From an uncultured Porphyromonadaceae bacterium (GTDB lineage: Bacteria; Bacteroidota; Bacteroidia; Bacteroidales; Muribaculaceae): a stretch of DNA of 6,729 nt. The stretch lies in assembly GCA_947178565.1 (NCBI GenBank), contig CAMWYV010000061.1, forward strand, positions 1 through 6,729. Direction: 5' to 3'. Of this stretch, positions 1 to 6,729 are shown in pieces. Within the stretch, counting starts at the first letter, position 1. Each line of letters begins with the position of its first letter. The notes beneath the pieces are model-generated. The model was given only the letters and a program-made list of their open reading frames with translations, made no database searches and was not told the origin of the DNA. A program made the position numbers and the translations under genes.

Positions 1-1316
1 ACAGAGAGCTGGCTCTGAAGAAGGCTCTGCTGTGCAGTCAGCACTTCAAGATAGGTAGTGTATGATGTGCCGAGTCGCAGAAGCTCTTCGGTGATATCCA
101 CCGATTTCTGAAGATCCTCAACCTGCTTGGCGAGATACTCGCTCTTCTCTATATTATTCTGATACGCAGTCATAGCGTCGCTCACTTCGGCTGCGGCACT
201 CATAATGGTGTATTCAAAATTATTGAGAGCCTGCTGCTGCTGAGCCTTTGCCGCTTTGAGACGAGCGATATTCGCGCCACGGCTGAAAAGCGGAGCGGCA
301 AGGCTACCCGCGAGCTGAACGAACCAGTCACCGGGGTTCTGTATAAAGCTACCGAGAAGGTTGGTGAAACCGCCGTTTGCAGTGATGCTGAGTGCGGGAT
401 AGAAAGCTGAACGGGCACCTGCTGTCGTATAATATGCCGCAGCGAGACTCTGTTCGGCAGCTCTCACGTCGGGACGAGCTGCAAGCTCTTTCATCGGAAT
501 AGCCTCACGAAGAATCTCGGGAGCCTCGAGCCTTGCATTTTCAGAAACCGTCCATTTCTGAGGCATCACATTCATGAGAAGAGACATTGTATTGTTTGCC
601 GCATCAAGCTGAGTTTCAAGATCAGTGATAGAGGCGAGGATGCTGTAGTACTGGGCTTCGCTCTGCACAACTGCTGCTTCGGTGACTCTGCCCGCTTCCT
701 TGAAATCTTTCATGGTCTTGACATTCTGCTTCCACAACTCGGCGGTGTTGCGGCTGAGTGCGAGCTGATTTTCAAGAGCTACAAGAGTATAGTAGATGTT
801 TGCCACACCACCGATAATCTGTGAACGCACTGCCTGCTCGTAGTCCTGACTCATGAGATATGTCGCTTTGGCACCTCTCTTTGAATTGAGAATCTTGCCG
901 AAAATGTCAATCTCCCAGTTTGCCGCCATAGGTATCTGGTATGACCATGAGAAAGGATTGGATGCATATTTCACACCCGCACCGTTGGGATTGAGGGCGA
1001 GTGAAGGCAGATATGAGAGTCTTGCGCCAAGAAGCTGAGCATGAGCAATATCTACATTAAGTTTGGCATTCTTGAGGTCTTTGTTATTGTCAAGAGCCTG
1101 GTAAATCAAGTCAACGAGTGTCGGATCGGTGAAAACCTGCTGCCATTTAAGATTACCGAACGCTGCTGAATCAACCGCTTCAGCTGCCGCCTTGACATAT
1201 TCCTGCCCGAGCGAGGAATTTTCCGGCATTTTAAATTTACCATACATGTTGCAGCCTGTAAACGCCACTGAGGCGCTTACAACTGCTGCAGCAATAGCTA
1301 TTTTATTAAGTTTCAT
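1..1316 (-). CDS. RND efflux outer-membrane factor lipoprotein, OprM/TolC family (C-terminus cut by window edge)
   Basis: This is the outer-membrane channel of the tripartite pump, a trimeric barrel with a long periplasmic helical tunnel that docks on the adaptor and permease. The frame is open from ATG at 1316 to position 3, giving 438 residues with no stop, so the 3' end lies outside the window. Family members are about 460-480 residues, so perhaps 20-40 are missing. Residues 1-21 form a lipoprotein signal peptide ending FTG before the lipidated Cys22. OprM-type motifs follow: WEIDIFGKI at 134-142 (first barrel hairpin and helix), RPDVRAAE at 281-288, GARSAFYPALSITANGG at 300-316 (second barrel hairpin), PLFSRG at 342-347, and SYTTYLEVLTAQQSLLQ at 418-434. 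An in-frame ATG at 1325 would add three residues (MTL); 1316 is preferred because MKLNK starts a typical signal peptide. The start lies 16 nt after the permease stop with no Shine-Dalgarno site, which suggests translation linked to the upstream gene. Family call is firm; the substrate is unknown. Confidence 0.95.
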   Translation of the reverse strand, partial: MKLNKIAIAAAVVSASVAFTGCNMYGKFKMPENSSLGQEYVKAAAEAVDSAAFGNLKWQQVFTDPTLVDLIYQALDNNKDLKNAKLNVDIAHAQLLGARLSYLPSLALNPNGAGVKYASNPFSWSYQIPMAANWEIDIFGKILNSKRGAKATYLMSQDYEQAVRSQIIGGVANIYYTLVALENQLALSRNTAELWKQNVKTMKDFKEAGRVTEAAVVQSEAQYYSILASITDLETQLDAANNTMSLLMNVMPQKWTVSENARLEAPEILREAIPMKELAARPDVRAAEQSLAAAYYTTAGARSAFYPALSITANGGFTNLLGSFIQNPGDWFVQLAGSLAAPLFSRGANIARLKAAKAQQQQALNNFEYTIMSAAAEVSDAMTAYQNNIEKSEYLAKQVEDLQKSVDITEELLRLGTSYTTYLEVLTAQQSLLQSQLS

Positions 1317-1332
1317 AAGGGTCATCTGTGAT

Positions 1333-4300
1333 TTAACGTGAATACTGCTCGATTTCGTTTTCGATGCCTTCGTTGTCGGTATCTTCCCATTTGAGCGGAG
1401 TAATTTTCTCCTGAATCTTCTGGAAGAGCACAAACAGGGCAGGCACGATAAGCACCTGAAGAATCATACCGATAAGCATACCGCCGATTGAACCGGTGCC
1501 GAGAGCGCGGTTACCGTTCGCACCCGCTCCGGTAGCGAACATCAAGGGGAGAAGACCGATAATCATAGCGAGTGAAGTCATGAGAATCGGGCGCAGACGT
1601 GCGGTAGCTCCCTGAATTGATGCGTTGACAATAGACATGCCGGTGCGACGGCGCTCTACAGCGAACTCAACGATAAGAATGGCATTCTTAGCGAGAAGAC
1701 CGATAAGCATGATGAGCGCAATCTGGAGATAGATATTGTTTGTGACACCGAATATCTGCGCGAATAAGAATGTACCCATAAGACCGAAGGGAATAGAGAG
1801 AATAACCGCCCAAGGCAGGATGTAGCTTTCATACTGCGCGGAGAGGAGCAGATAAACGAACAGGAGACAGAGACCAAAGATCACTGCGGTTGTGCTTCCT
1901 GCACCTGAAGAAGCCTCCTCACGGGTCATACCTGAGTATTCATAACCGAAACCAGCGGGAAGTGTTTCCTTAGCCACACGCTCTATGGCTGCAAGACAGT
2001 CACCGGATGAGAAGCCGGGAGCCGGCTGTCCGGTAACCGAAATTGACTGGAACATATTGAATCGGTTCAGCAAGTCAGGACCATACACCTTGGTAAGTGT
2101 GACGAAATTGCTGAGAGAAGCCATTTCGCTGCCGTTTCTGATCTTGATAGCCGAGAGAGTCTCGGGGTTGATACGAGATTCGGGATTTGCCTGCATCATA
2201 ACGCGGTAAATCTTACCGAAGCGGTTGAAGTTTGACACATACATACCGCCATAGTAACCCTGCAAAGTGGTGAGAATATCTCTCGGAGATATACCCGCCT
2301 GTTTTGCTTTGGCAGCATCGATATCAATCATATACTGCGGGAAGGTGGGATTGAAAGTGGTATAGGCGACCTGAACCTCCGGCTGGGCGTTGAGTTTGGC
2401 AAGGAAACCCTGTACAATGCCGAAGAAGTCATTGATATTGCTGCCGGTGCGATCCTGCATCTTGATTTCAAAACCGTTTGTGAGCGAATAGCCGGTAATC
2501 ATAGGCGGTGCGAAGAGCACAACGCGCCCGTCCTTGATCAAGGCTCCGGTCATACCGTATAGTTTACCGAGAATAGCGTCTGACGTCTGTCCTACCTGCT
2601 TACGATCCTCCCAATTTTTGAGCTTGATGATGAAAGTGCCGTATGTAGCACCCTGTCCTGCCATGAAGCTGTAGCCGGCAATTTCAAGGCGATATTCGAT
2701 TTCAGGCACTGTCGCGAGCACGTTGTCAACCTGTTTTAAAACCTCCATTGTGCGCTCCTGCGATGTGCCCGGAGGCATATCCACCATACAGAACAACACA
2801 CCGGTGTCCTCGTTGGGCACAAGGGTTGATGTGGTGATGTTCATAAGCCATACAAGGATAGCGACCGCGGCACCTACGATACCTAAAGAAAGAACTTTGT
2901 GACCGATAAAGAACGCTGTACACTTATTATAAACCTTGAGAATACGGTTGAAACCAACTTCAAAACCTTTGTGGAATCTCTTGTTGAAAATACCCATGAT
3001 GGTGATGATTGCCACAACTGAAGCAATTATCAACTTAACGGGGTGCTCAATATTGTACCAGCCGAGCACCATGAAGGTGATAGTTGCCGCAAGGAAAGCG
3101 AATGTCACCAGCGGGGGCATATTGAGAGTGAAGCGACGCCTGGCGTTTCCAACAACCGCATCAGCTGCCGCTCCATAAGCCTTGCCCATACGCTCTTTGA
3201 GAGATGACTCGTCATTGTGAGGCTTGAGGAACACGGCACAGAGCGCGGGAGAAAGAGTGAGCGCGTTGAGCGCGGACAAACCGATAGCAATCGCCATGGT
3301 GAGACCGAACTGACGATAAAACACACCGGTTGTACCGGACATGAAAGACACCGGAATGAACACGAGCATCATAACCAAAGTAATGGAGATGATAGCCCCG
3401 CCAATCTCACCCATCGCGTCAATAGAAGCGCGACGAGCGCTCTTATAACCTACATCCAGCTTTGCGTGAACAGCCTCGACGACCACGATCGCGTCATCGA
3501 CCACAATCGCGATAGCTAGTACGAGAGCCGAAAGGGTGATGAGGTTGATGGAGAAGCCTATAAGGTTCATGAAGAAGAAGGTGCCGACAAGTGCCACAGG
3601 AATAGCGATCGCCGGAATGATGGTGGAACGGAAATCCTGAAGGAACACGTATGTTACGAAGAACACAAGGATGAATGCCTCGATGAGAGTTTTGATAACC
3701 TCATGGATAGAAGCATCAAGGAAGTCGTTATTATTCATCGGCACCGCTATCTCCAATCCGGCAGGAAGATCTTTCTTCATATTGTCAACTACCTTGAGAC
3801 AGTCGTTGATAATCTGGGTAGCGTTAGAGCCTGCGGTCTGGAATACCATGCAGCTTGTAGCCGGATATCCGTTAAGCATGTTTGAGAAGCCGTAGGTCAC
3901 ACGTCCGAGTTCAATATCGGCGACATCTCCCAGCCGGAGGATTTCTCCGGTAGGTTTTGCCGAGATGACAATATCCGCGAACTCCTCAGGAGTTGAGAGA
4001 CGGCCTTTATATTTCATGGTGTACTGGAAGCTTTGGTCACCCTGCTCACCGAATGCACCGGGTGCAGCCTCGATATTCTGCTCTGCAAGAGCGTATGAAA
4101 TATCGGTAGGCATGAGGTTGTACTGAGCCATCACCTCCGGCTTCAGCCATATACGCATTGAGTAGTCAGCTCCGAACGCCATCACATCACCTACACCTGA
4201 CACACGCTGCAACTGCGGAATCATGTTGATCTTAGCATAGTTGTCAAGGAATTCCTTTGTGTAGTTGCCGCTTTTGTCATAAAGCGAAACATTTAGAAGC

Positions 4301-4710
4301 ATAGAGGTCTGGCGTTTCTGAGTGAGGACGCCCACCTGTGTAACCTCAGACGGAAGAAGGTTCTGGGCTTTTGCCACACGGTTCTGTACATCGACAGCAG
4401 CCATGTCGGGGTCAAAACCCTGCTCGAAATAAACGTTGATTGTTGCTGAACCGGTATTTGTAGCGGTAGATTCCATATAGGTCATACCCTCGGCACCGTT
4501 AATAGACTCTTCAAGAGGTGCTATCACCGAGTTCATCACAGCCTGGGCATTGGCACCGGTATAGCTTGTGGTCACCGAGATTGTAGGAGGCGCAATGTCC
4601 GGAAACTGGGTGATCGGCAATGAGAATAGTCCTATCAGACCGAGAAGCACGATGAAGATAGAGATCACCGTGGACAGCACCGGTCTATTGATAAATGTAT
4701 CTAATTTCAT
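1333..4710 (-). CDS. RND multidrug efflux permease, HAE1 (AcrB/MexB) family, with extra transmembrane hairpin
   Basis: This is the inner-membrane, proton-motive-force-driven transporter of the pump; family members work as trimers that capture amphiphilic compounds and pass them to the outer-membrane channel. The gene is intact (1125 residues). TM1 is at about 10-30, the first porter region at 31-338, TM2-TM6 at about 340-495, TM7 at about 604-624, the second porter region to about 935, and TM8-TM12 at about 940-1097. The proton-relay residues are present: Asp405-Asp406 in VVDDAIVVVE, Lys1008 in GLLAKNAILIVE, and Arg1038 and Thr1045 in the RLRPILMTS segment (AcrB D407, D408, K940, R971, T978). 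Tyr680 and Phe682 match the AcrB switch-loop phenylalanines 615 and 617. AcrB has 1049 residues; most of the excess lies at about 497-578, where two hydrophobic segments (532-551 and 558-575) sit between TM6 and TM7. The start is 40 nt after the adaptor stop, with no clear Shine-Dalgarno site. The C-terminus is an acidic cytoplasmic tail. HAE1 membership is near certain; drug specificity cannot be read from sequence. Confidence 0.98.
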   Translation of the reverse strand: MKLDTFINRPVLSTVISIFIVLLGLIGLFSLPITQFPDIAPPTISVTTSYTGANAQAVMNSVIAPLEESINGAEGMTYMESTATNTGSATINVYFEQGFDPDMAAVDVQNRVAKAQNLLPSEVTQVGVLTQKRQTSMLLNVSLYDKSGNYTKEFLDNYAKINMIPQLQRVSGVGDVMAFGADYSMRIWLKPEVMAQYNLMPTDISYALAEQNIEAAPGAFGEQGDQSFQYTMKYKGRLSTPEEFADIVISAKPTGEILRLGDVADIELGRVTYGFSNMLNGYPATSCMVFQTAGSNATQIINDCLKVVDNMKKDLPAGLEIAVPMNNNDFLDASIHEVIKTLIEAFILVFFVTYVFLQDFRSTIIPAIAIPVALVGTFFFMNLIGFSINLITLSALVLAIAIVVDDAIVVVEAVHAKLDVGYKSARRASIDAMGEIGGAIISITLVMMLVFIPVSFMSGTTGVFYRQFGLTMAIAIGLSALNALTLSPALCAVFLKPHNDESSLKERMGKAYGAAADAVVGNARRRFTLNMPPLVTFAFLAATITFMVLGWYNIEHPVKLIIASVVAIITIMGIFNKRFHKGFEVGFNRILKVYNKCTAFFIGHKVLSLGIVGAAVAILVWLMNITTSTLVPNEDTGVLFCMVDMPPGTSQERTMEVLKQVDNVLATVPEIEYRLEIAGYSFMAGQGATYGTFIIKLKNWEDRKQVGQTSDAILGKLYGMTGALIKDGRVVLFAPPMITGYSLTNGFEIKMQDRTGSNINDFFGIVQGFLAKLNAQPEVQVAYTTFNPTFPQYMIDIDAAKAKQAGISPRDILTTLQGYYGGMYVSNFNRFGKIYRVMMQANPESRINPETLSAIKIRNGSEMASLSNFVTLTKVYGPDLLNRFNMFQSISVTGQPAPGFSSGDCLAAIERVAKETLPAGFGYEYSGMTREEASSGAGSTTAVIFGLCLLFVYLLLSAQYESYILPWAVILSIPFGLMGTFLFAQIFGVTNNIYLQIALIMLIGLLAKNAILIVEFAVERRRTGMSIVNASIQGATARLRPILMTSLAMIIGLLPLMFATGAGANGNRALGTGSIGGMLIGMILQVLIVPALFVLFQKIQEKITPLKWEDTDNEGIENEIEQYSR

Positions 4711-4750
4711 GTAATTGTCTTTGCAGGATGAAACTTTGATTGGTGAAAAA

Positions 4751-5911
4751 TTACTGAGCGGCGGGCATCTGCTGCTGCGGAGCTGCCTGAGGATCCACTG
4801 GATTGATGGTCATACCGTCTCTCAAGGTATTACCGACACCCTCTATGGCGATACGCTGACCGGGAGCGAGACCTGATTTCACTACAAAATTTTTACCATC
4901 GTTATTAGCTTCGATAATAATAGGTGTTGAAACAACCTTATTTGAGTCGTTCACAACATATACAAAACGGCGATCCTGAAGCTCGAATGTAGCTTTCTGA
5001 GGAATAACGATTACATCTGACTGAGAGTCGGGGATGATGATCTGACCTGTGCTGCCGCTGCGAAGAAGTCCGTTGGGGTTGTTGAAGAGAGCGCGAACGC
5101 TTGCAGAACCGGTAGTTGCATCAATTACACCCGACACGGTAGCCACTTTTCCTTCGAGAGGATAAATGCTGCCATCGGCGAGCTTGAGCTGAACCGCGGG
5201 CATTGAGTCAATGGCGCTCTTGAGAGAACCGTTGCCGCTAAGACCGAGAATATCTTTTTCGGTAAGAGAAAAATAAGCATATACCTCTGAGTTATCGCTC
5301 ACAGTTGTGAGAGGCTGAACCGAAGAGGGAGATGCGAGGGAGCCTTCACGGTTGGGAATTTTGCCTACAACACCGTCTGAGGGAGCTGTCACCACTGTGT
5401 AGGCAAGATTCTTGCGGGCGGTAGTGAGCGCGGCTTGAGCCTGGACAAGCTGTGCCTTTGCGGTCTGAAGCTGATTGTCAGCAAGCTGATATTCGTAATT
5501 GCTGATGATGTTCTTTTCAAGAAGCTGACGCTTGTTGTCAGCGGTGAGTTGTGCGGTTGCCACTGCGGTCTGAGCAGCGTTGAGAGCCGCTTGAGCCTGC
5601 TCTACAGCAGCATTGAACTGCACTTGGTCCAGAGTGAAGAGCACCTGACCTTTACGCACTGACTGACCTTCGTCAACATGCACTTTAGTGATGAATCCTG
5701 TCACCTGAGGACGGATATCAATGTCGGTTTTACCTTTGATTGTCGCAGGATAGGTATTCTCAAGCACGGAGTTACCTGCTTCGAGGGTAACTGTTGCGAT
5801 TGCGGGTACCTGACCCTGAGGCATCTGCTGCTTGCCTCCACAGCCGGTGAGAATGGCAAGGGCTGCTCCGGCAACGAGTATGCCGGTGGTTTTCAATGAA
5901 CTTACATTCAT
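4751..5911 (-). CDS. RND efflux periplasmic adaptor lipoprotein (AcrA/MexA family membrane fusion protein)
   Basis: This protein bridges the permease and the outer-membrane factor. The 386-residue form starts at ATG 5911. Its lipoprotein signal peptide ends in LTG before Cys24. The residues after the cysteine (GGKQQ) lack the acidic cluster of Bacteroidota surface-export signals, so a periplasm-facing anchor is expected. The N-terminal lipoyl half is at about 62-95 (IRPQVTGFITKVHVDEGQSV), followed by an Ala/Gln-rich coiled-coil hairpin at about 96-168, the second lipoyl half at 170-190 (VVTAPSDGVVG), a beta-barrel at about 205-290, a membrane-proximal domain at about 295-372 and a Pro/Gln-rich tail. 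The frame extends upstream to a TTG at 6010, but that codon lies inside the predicted -7 promoter box and would put 33 residues before the signal peptide. The start at 5911 has an AAGGA site 7 nt upstream and gives a standard signal peptide. This is the first gene of the operon. The hairpin tip keeps the Leu and Ser of the adaptor RLS motif (Leu130, Ser137) but has Asn126 in place of Arg. Confidence 0.97.
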   Translation of the reverse strand: MNVSSLKTTGILVAGAALAILTGCGGKQQMPQGQVPAIATVTLEAGNSVLENTYPATIKGKTDIDIRPQVTGFITKVHVDEGQSVRKGQVLFTLDQVQFNAAVEQAQAALNAAQTAVATAQLTADNKRQLLEKNIISNYEYQLADNQLQTAKAQLVQAQAALTTARKNLAYTVVTAPSDGVVGKIPNREGSLASPSSVQPLTTVSDNSEVYAYFSLTEKDILGLSGNGSLKSAIDSMPAVQLKLADGSIYPLEGKVATVSGVIDATTGSASVRALFNNPNGLLRSGSTGQIIIPDSQSDVIVIPQKATFELQDRRFVYVVNDSNKVVSTPIIIEANNDGKNFVVKSGLAPGQRIAIEGVGNTLRDGMTINPVDPQAAPQQQMPAAQ

Positions 5912-5918
5912 ACTTTTT

Positions 5919-5923
5919 TCCTT
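5919..5923 (-). promoter_or_regulatory. Ribosome binding site deciding the adaptor start
   Basis: On the minus strand AAGGA stands 7 nt before the ATG at 5911 (AAGGAAAAAAGTATG). It is the only convincing Shine-Dalgarno-like site in the operon. Together with the signal peptide that begins at that ATG, it favours 5911 over the upstream TTG at 6010. Many Bacteroidota genes lack such sites, so the A-rich tract may also aid initiation. Confidence 0.6.
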
Positions 5924-6007
5924 AAATATATACTTTATTACCAATTTGATTATCGTTGAAGAGTAGTTGAAACATCCCTGATTCAAGTCGATATTCCAAA
6001 TCGGGTG

Positions 6008-6015
6008 CAAAGATA
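6008..6015 (-). promoter_or_regulatory. Predicted efflux-operon promoter (-7 box TATCTTTG)
   Basis: On the minus strand TATCTTTG matches the Bacteroidota primary-sigma -7 consensus TAnnTTTG at every fixed position. Transcription would start near 6000-6003, leaving a leader of about 90 nt before the adaptor ATG at 5911. No good -33 TTTG is seen at the usual distance; the nearest candidate is a weak ATTC around 6036-6039. A second, imperfect box, TATGTTCG, lies at 6028-6035, with a TTTG at 6051-6054 only 15 nt upstream of it, so an alternative start is possible. The call rests on the motif and its position and has not been tested. Confidence 0.65.
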
Positions 6016-6019
6016 CTCA

Positions 6020-6043
6020 ATAGATTGCGAACATAGAATCTAT
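6020..6043. promoter_or_regulatory. Inverted repeat in the efflux promoter, candidate operator
   Basis: ATAGATT at 6020-6026 and its exact reverse complement AATCTAT at 6037-6043 form a 7-bp inverted repeat with a 10-nt spacer. The right part also contains an 11-bp palindrome, ATAGAATCTAT (6033-6043), so the ATAGA half-site occurs three times counting both orientations. The repeat lies immediately upstream of the -7 box, where a bound dimer would block RNA polymerase. Repressors of the TetR and MarR families commonly control RND operons through such sites. No regulator gene is visible here, so the role is an inference. Confidence 0.4.
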
Positions 6044-6069
6044 CATTTGTCAAAACCCCCGTCCTATTA

Positions 6070-6087
6070 AACATCCTTAACATCCTT
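6070..6087. repeat. Tandem 9-bp direct repeat upstream of the efflux promoter
   Basis: AACATCCTT occurs twice in perfect tandem (AAGGATGTT twice on the efflux-operon strand). It lies about 55 nt upstream of the -7 box at 6008-6015. Head-to-tail repeats with a period near one helical turn can be binding sites for response regulators, but chance duplication in this AT-rich spacer is equally possible. Confidence 0.45.
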
Positions 6088-6197
6088 TGCCCTTTTAGCC
6101 TAACACTATGGAATTTTCTACCAACAAAACTCACCCGTCTCATCATTTTCCACAACCCTATTCCATATTTTTCACCCACTTTTTTCAAAAAAATATC

Positions 6198-6205
6198 TAC
6201 TTTCG
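6198..6205 (+). promoter_or_regulatory. Possible promoter -7 box for the sugar kinase
   Basis: TACTTTCG matches the Bacteroidota -7 pattern TAnnTTTG except for C in place of the third T. It would place transcription start near 6211-6213, about 30 nt before the kinase ATG at 6242. The T-rich tract at about 6180-6186 is roughly where a -33 element should be, but no clear TTTG is present. No Shine-Dalgarno site precedes the ATG; the leader is A/T-rich. Confidence 0.45.
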
Positions 6206-6241
6206 CATACAGATAAATACTATCAACTACAATATAAATAT

Positions 6242-6729
6242 ATGGCTGAATTTGTTGTCGGAATAGGAGAAGTGCTTTGGGATATGCTCCCGGAAGGTAA
6301 GAAAATCGGCGGTGCTCCCGCAAACTTCGCATATCATGTCTCGCAATTCGGGCTACCGGGGTGCGCTGTCAGCGCCGTAGGCAATGACGAGCTCGGAGCA
6401 GAGATCCTCACTGACTTGACCTCTAAAGAGATAAACAATGCTATCACCATAGTGCCGTTTCCTACCGGAACAGTACAGGTAGAAATTGACAAGGAGGGTA
6501 TTCCCCGATATGACATCAAGGAAAATGTTGCCTGGGATAACATTCCATATACACCTGAGTTGAAAAGACTTGCGAAGAATACACGTGCTGTATGTTTCGG
6601 TTCTCTCGCCCAGCGAGGCGCCGTATCACGCGCAACAATCACCAGCTTTATTGACGATATACCCGCTAAGGAGGCCACGCTGATTGTGTTTGACATCAAT
6701 CTTCGCCAGGACTTTTTTTACCCCGAACT
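6242..6729 (+). CDS. PfkB-family carbohydrate kinase, probable fructokinase (C-terminus cut by window edge)
   Basis: This is a ribokinase/PfkB-fold sugar kinase, expected to phosphorylate a free sugar (probably fructose to fructose 6-phosphate) with ATP in the cytoplasm. The ATG at 6242 opens a frame of 162 complete codons that runs off the right edge. The start is supported by the typical N-terminal strand (VVGIGEVLWDMLPEG, residues 5-19). Residues 23-47 fit the PfkB signature 1 pattern, with GGAPAN at 23-28, Gly37 and Gly47. TGTVQVEID at 75-83 gives the lid-strand region, CFGSLAQR at 118-125 and FDINLRQDFF at 150-159 follow. The C-terminal half, with the GAGD catalytic motif, lies outside the window, so its activity cannot be confirmed. 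As I recall them, Bacteroides fructokinases share this motif set closely, which favours fructose, but other sugars remain possible. The gene is divergent from the efflux operon; no sugar transporter or glycosidase is visible in the window. Confidence 0.93.
   Translation, partial: MAEFVVGIGEVLWDMLPEGKKIGGAPANFAYHVSQFGLPGCAVSAVGNDELGAEILTDLTSKEINNAITIVPFPTGTVQVEIDKEGIPRYDIKENVAWDNIPYTPELKRLAKNTRAVCFGSLAQRGAVSRATITSFIDDIPAKEATLIVFDINLRQDFFYPE

Larger units (their letters stand above)
5912..6241. other. Divergent intergenic region between efflux operon and sugar kinase
   Basis: These 330 nt separate the divergently transcribed adaptor and kinase genes. The region is clearly more AT-rich than its flanks. 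It contains the adaptor ribosome binding site, the efflux promoter, the inverted and tandem repeats listed separately, and a possible kinase promoter near 6198-6205. Frames through it are low-complexity, or are antisense extensions of the kinase gene, and none looks like a protein. I see no tRNA, riboswitch, insertion sequence or rho-independent terminator here. Confidence 0.8.

Noticed and set aside
200..418. Minus-strand frame of 72 codons inside the outer-membrane factor
   Set aside because: It is out of frame with the outer-membrane factor, which reads uninterrupted across this stretch with family motifs (RPDV, GARSAFYP).
1129..1341. Plus-strand frame of 70 codons over the start of the outer-membrane factor
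   Set aside because: It is antisense to the signal peptide and N-terminus of the outer-membrane factor and spans the permease-channel junction.
3217..3519. Plus-strand open frame of 100 codons inside the permease gene
   Set aside because: It is antisense to permease TM4-TM6, is rich in His, Arg and Asn without a domain pattern, and has no initiation signal.
4711..4750. Possible terminator or promoter between adaptor and permease
   Set aside because: I found no GC-rich hairpin with a T-run and no TAnnTTTG box in the 40-nt gap on the minus strand; co-transcription is the simpler reading.
5922..6332. Minus-strand open frame of 136 codons across the intergenic region and the kinase 5' end
   Set aside because: It runs antisense to the conserved kinase N-terminus, crosses the promoter region, has no recognisable domain and is low-complexity in the AT-rich part.
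6334..6699. Minus-strand open frame of 121 codons
   Set aside because: It lies wholly antisense to the PfkB kinase, whose plus-strand frame has conserved motifs throughout; it is a coding shadow.
6711..6720. Run of seven T in the kinase, possible frameshift
   Set aside because: The frame through the run reads LRQDFFYPE, which suits the conserved region; too little sequence follows to show any break.
1..6729. CRISPR arrays, insertion sequences, tRNA or rRNA genes
   Set aside because: No regularly spaced repeats, terminal inverted repeats, transposase motifs or RNA-gene sequences were seen; nearly all of the window is accounted for by four genes and one spacer.

Overview
The window looks like chromosomal DNA of a Bacteroidales bacterium (Bacteroidota), possibly a Muribaculaceae- or Bacteroides-like gut anaerobe. 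The basis is a perfect Bacteroidota -7 promoter box (TATCTTTG, pattern TAnnTTTG), mostly absent Shine-Dalgarno sites, moderate GC in the genes with an AT-rich spacer, and proteins that resemble Bacteroidales members of their families. The genus assignment is an inference and could not be tested here.

Layout. Positions 5911 down to 1 (minus strand) carry a tripartite RND efflux operon in the order periplasmic adaptor lipoprotein (5911-4751), HAE1/AcrB-type inner-membrane permease (4710-1333) and OprM/TolC-type outer-membrane factor lipoprotein (1316 to beyond position 1, cut at its C-terminus). The gaps between genes are 40 and 16 nt with no terminator, so one transcript is likely. Positions 5912-6241 are a 330-nt divergent intergenic region. 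It holds a strong candidate promoter for the efflux operon, an inverted repeat placed like an operator, a 9-bp tandem repeat and a weaker promoter candidate facing the other way. From 6242 to the right edge (plus strand) is the N-terminal part of a PfkB-family sugar kinase, probably a fructokinase.

How the genes work together. The three efflux proteins should form one envelope-spanning, proton-driven pump that moves drugs, bile salts, detergents or similar amphiphiles from periplasm or membrane to the outside. The permease has the full proton-relay set and an intact switch loop, so it appears functional. No regulator gene lies in the window, so control probably comes from elsewhere through sites in the divergent region. 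The kinase belongs to sugar metabolism and has no evident functional link to the pump beyond sharing that region.

Most of the window is an ordinary efflux locus, and I see no new multi-gene system. The most notable feature is an insertion of roughly 70-80 residues between TM6 and TM7 of the permease that appears to add a transmembrane hairpin, giving a predicted 14 rather than 12 membrane helices.
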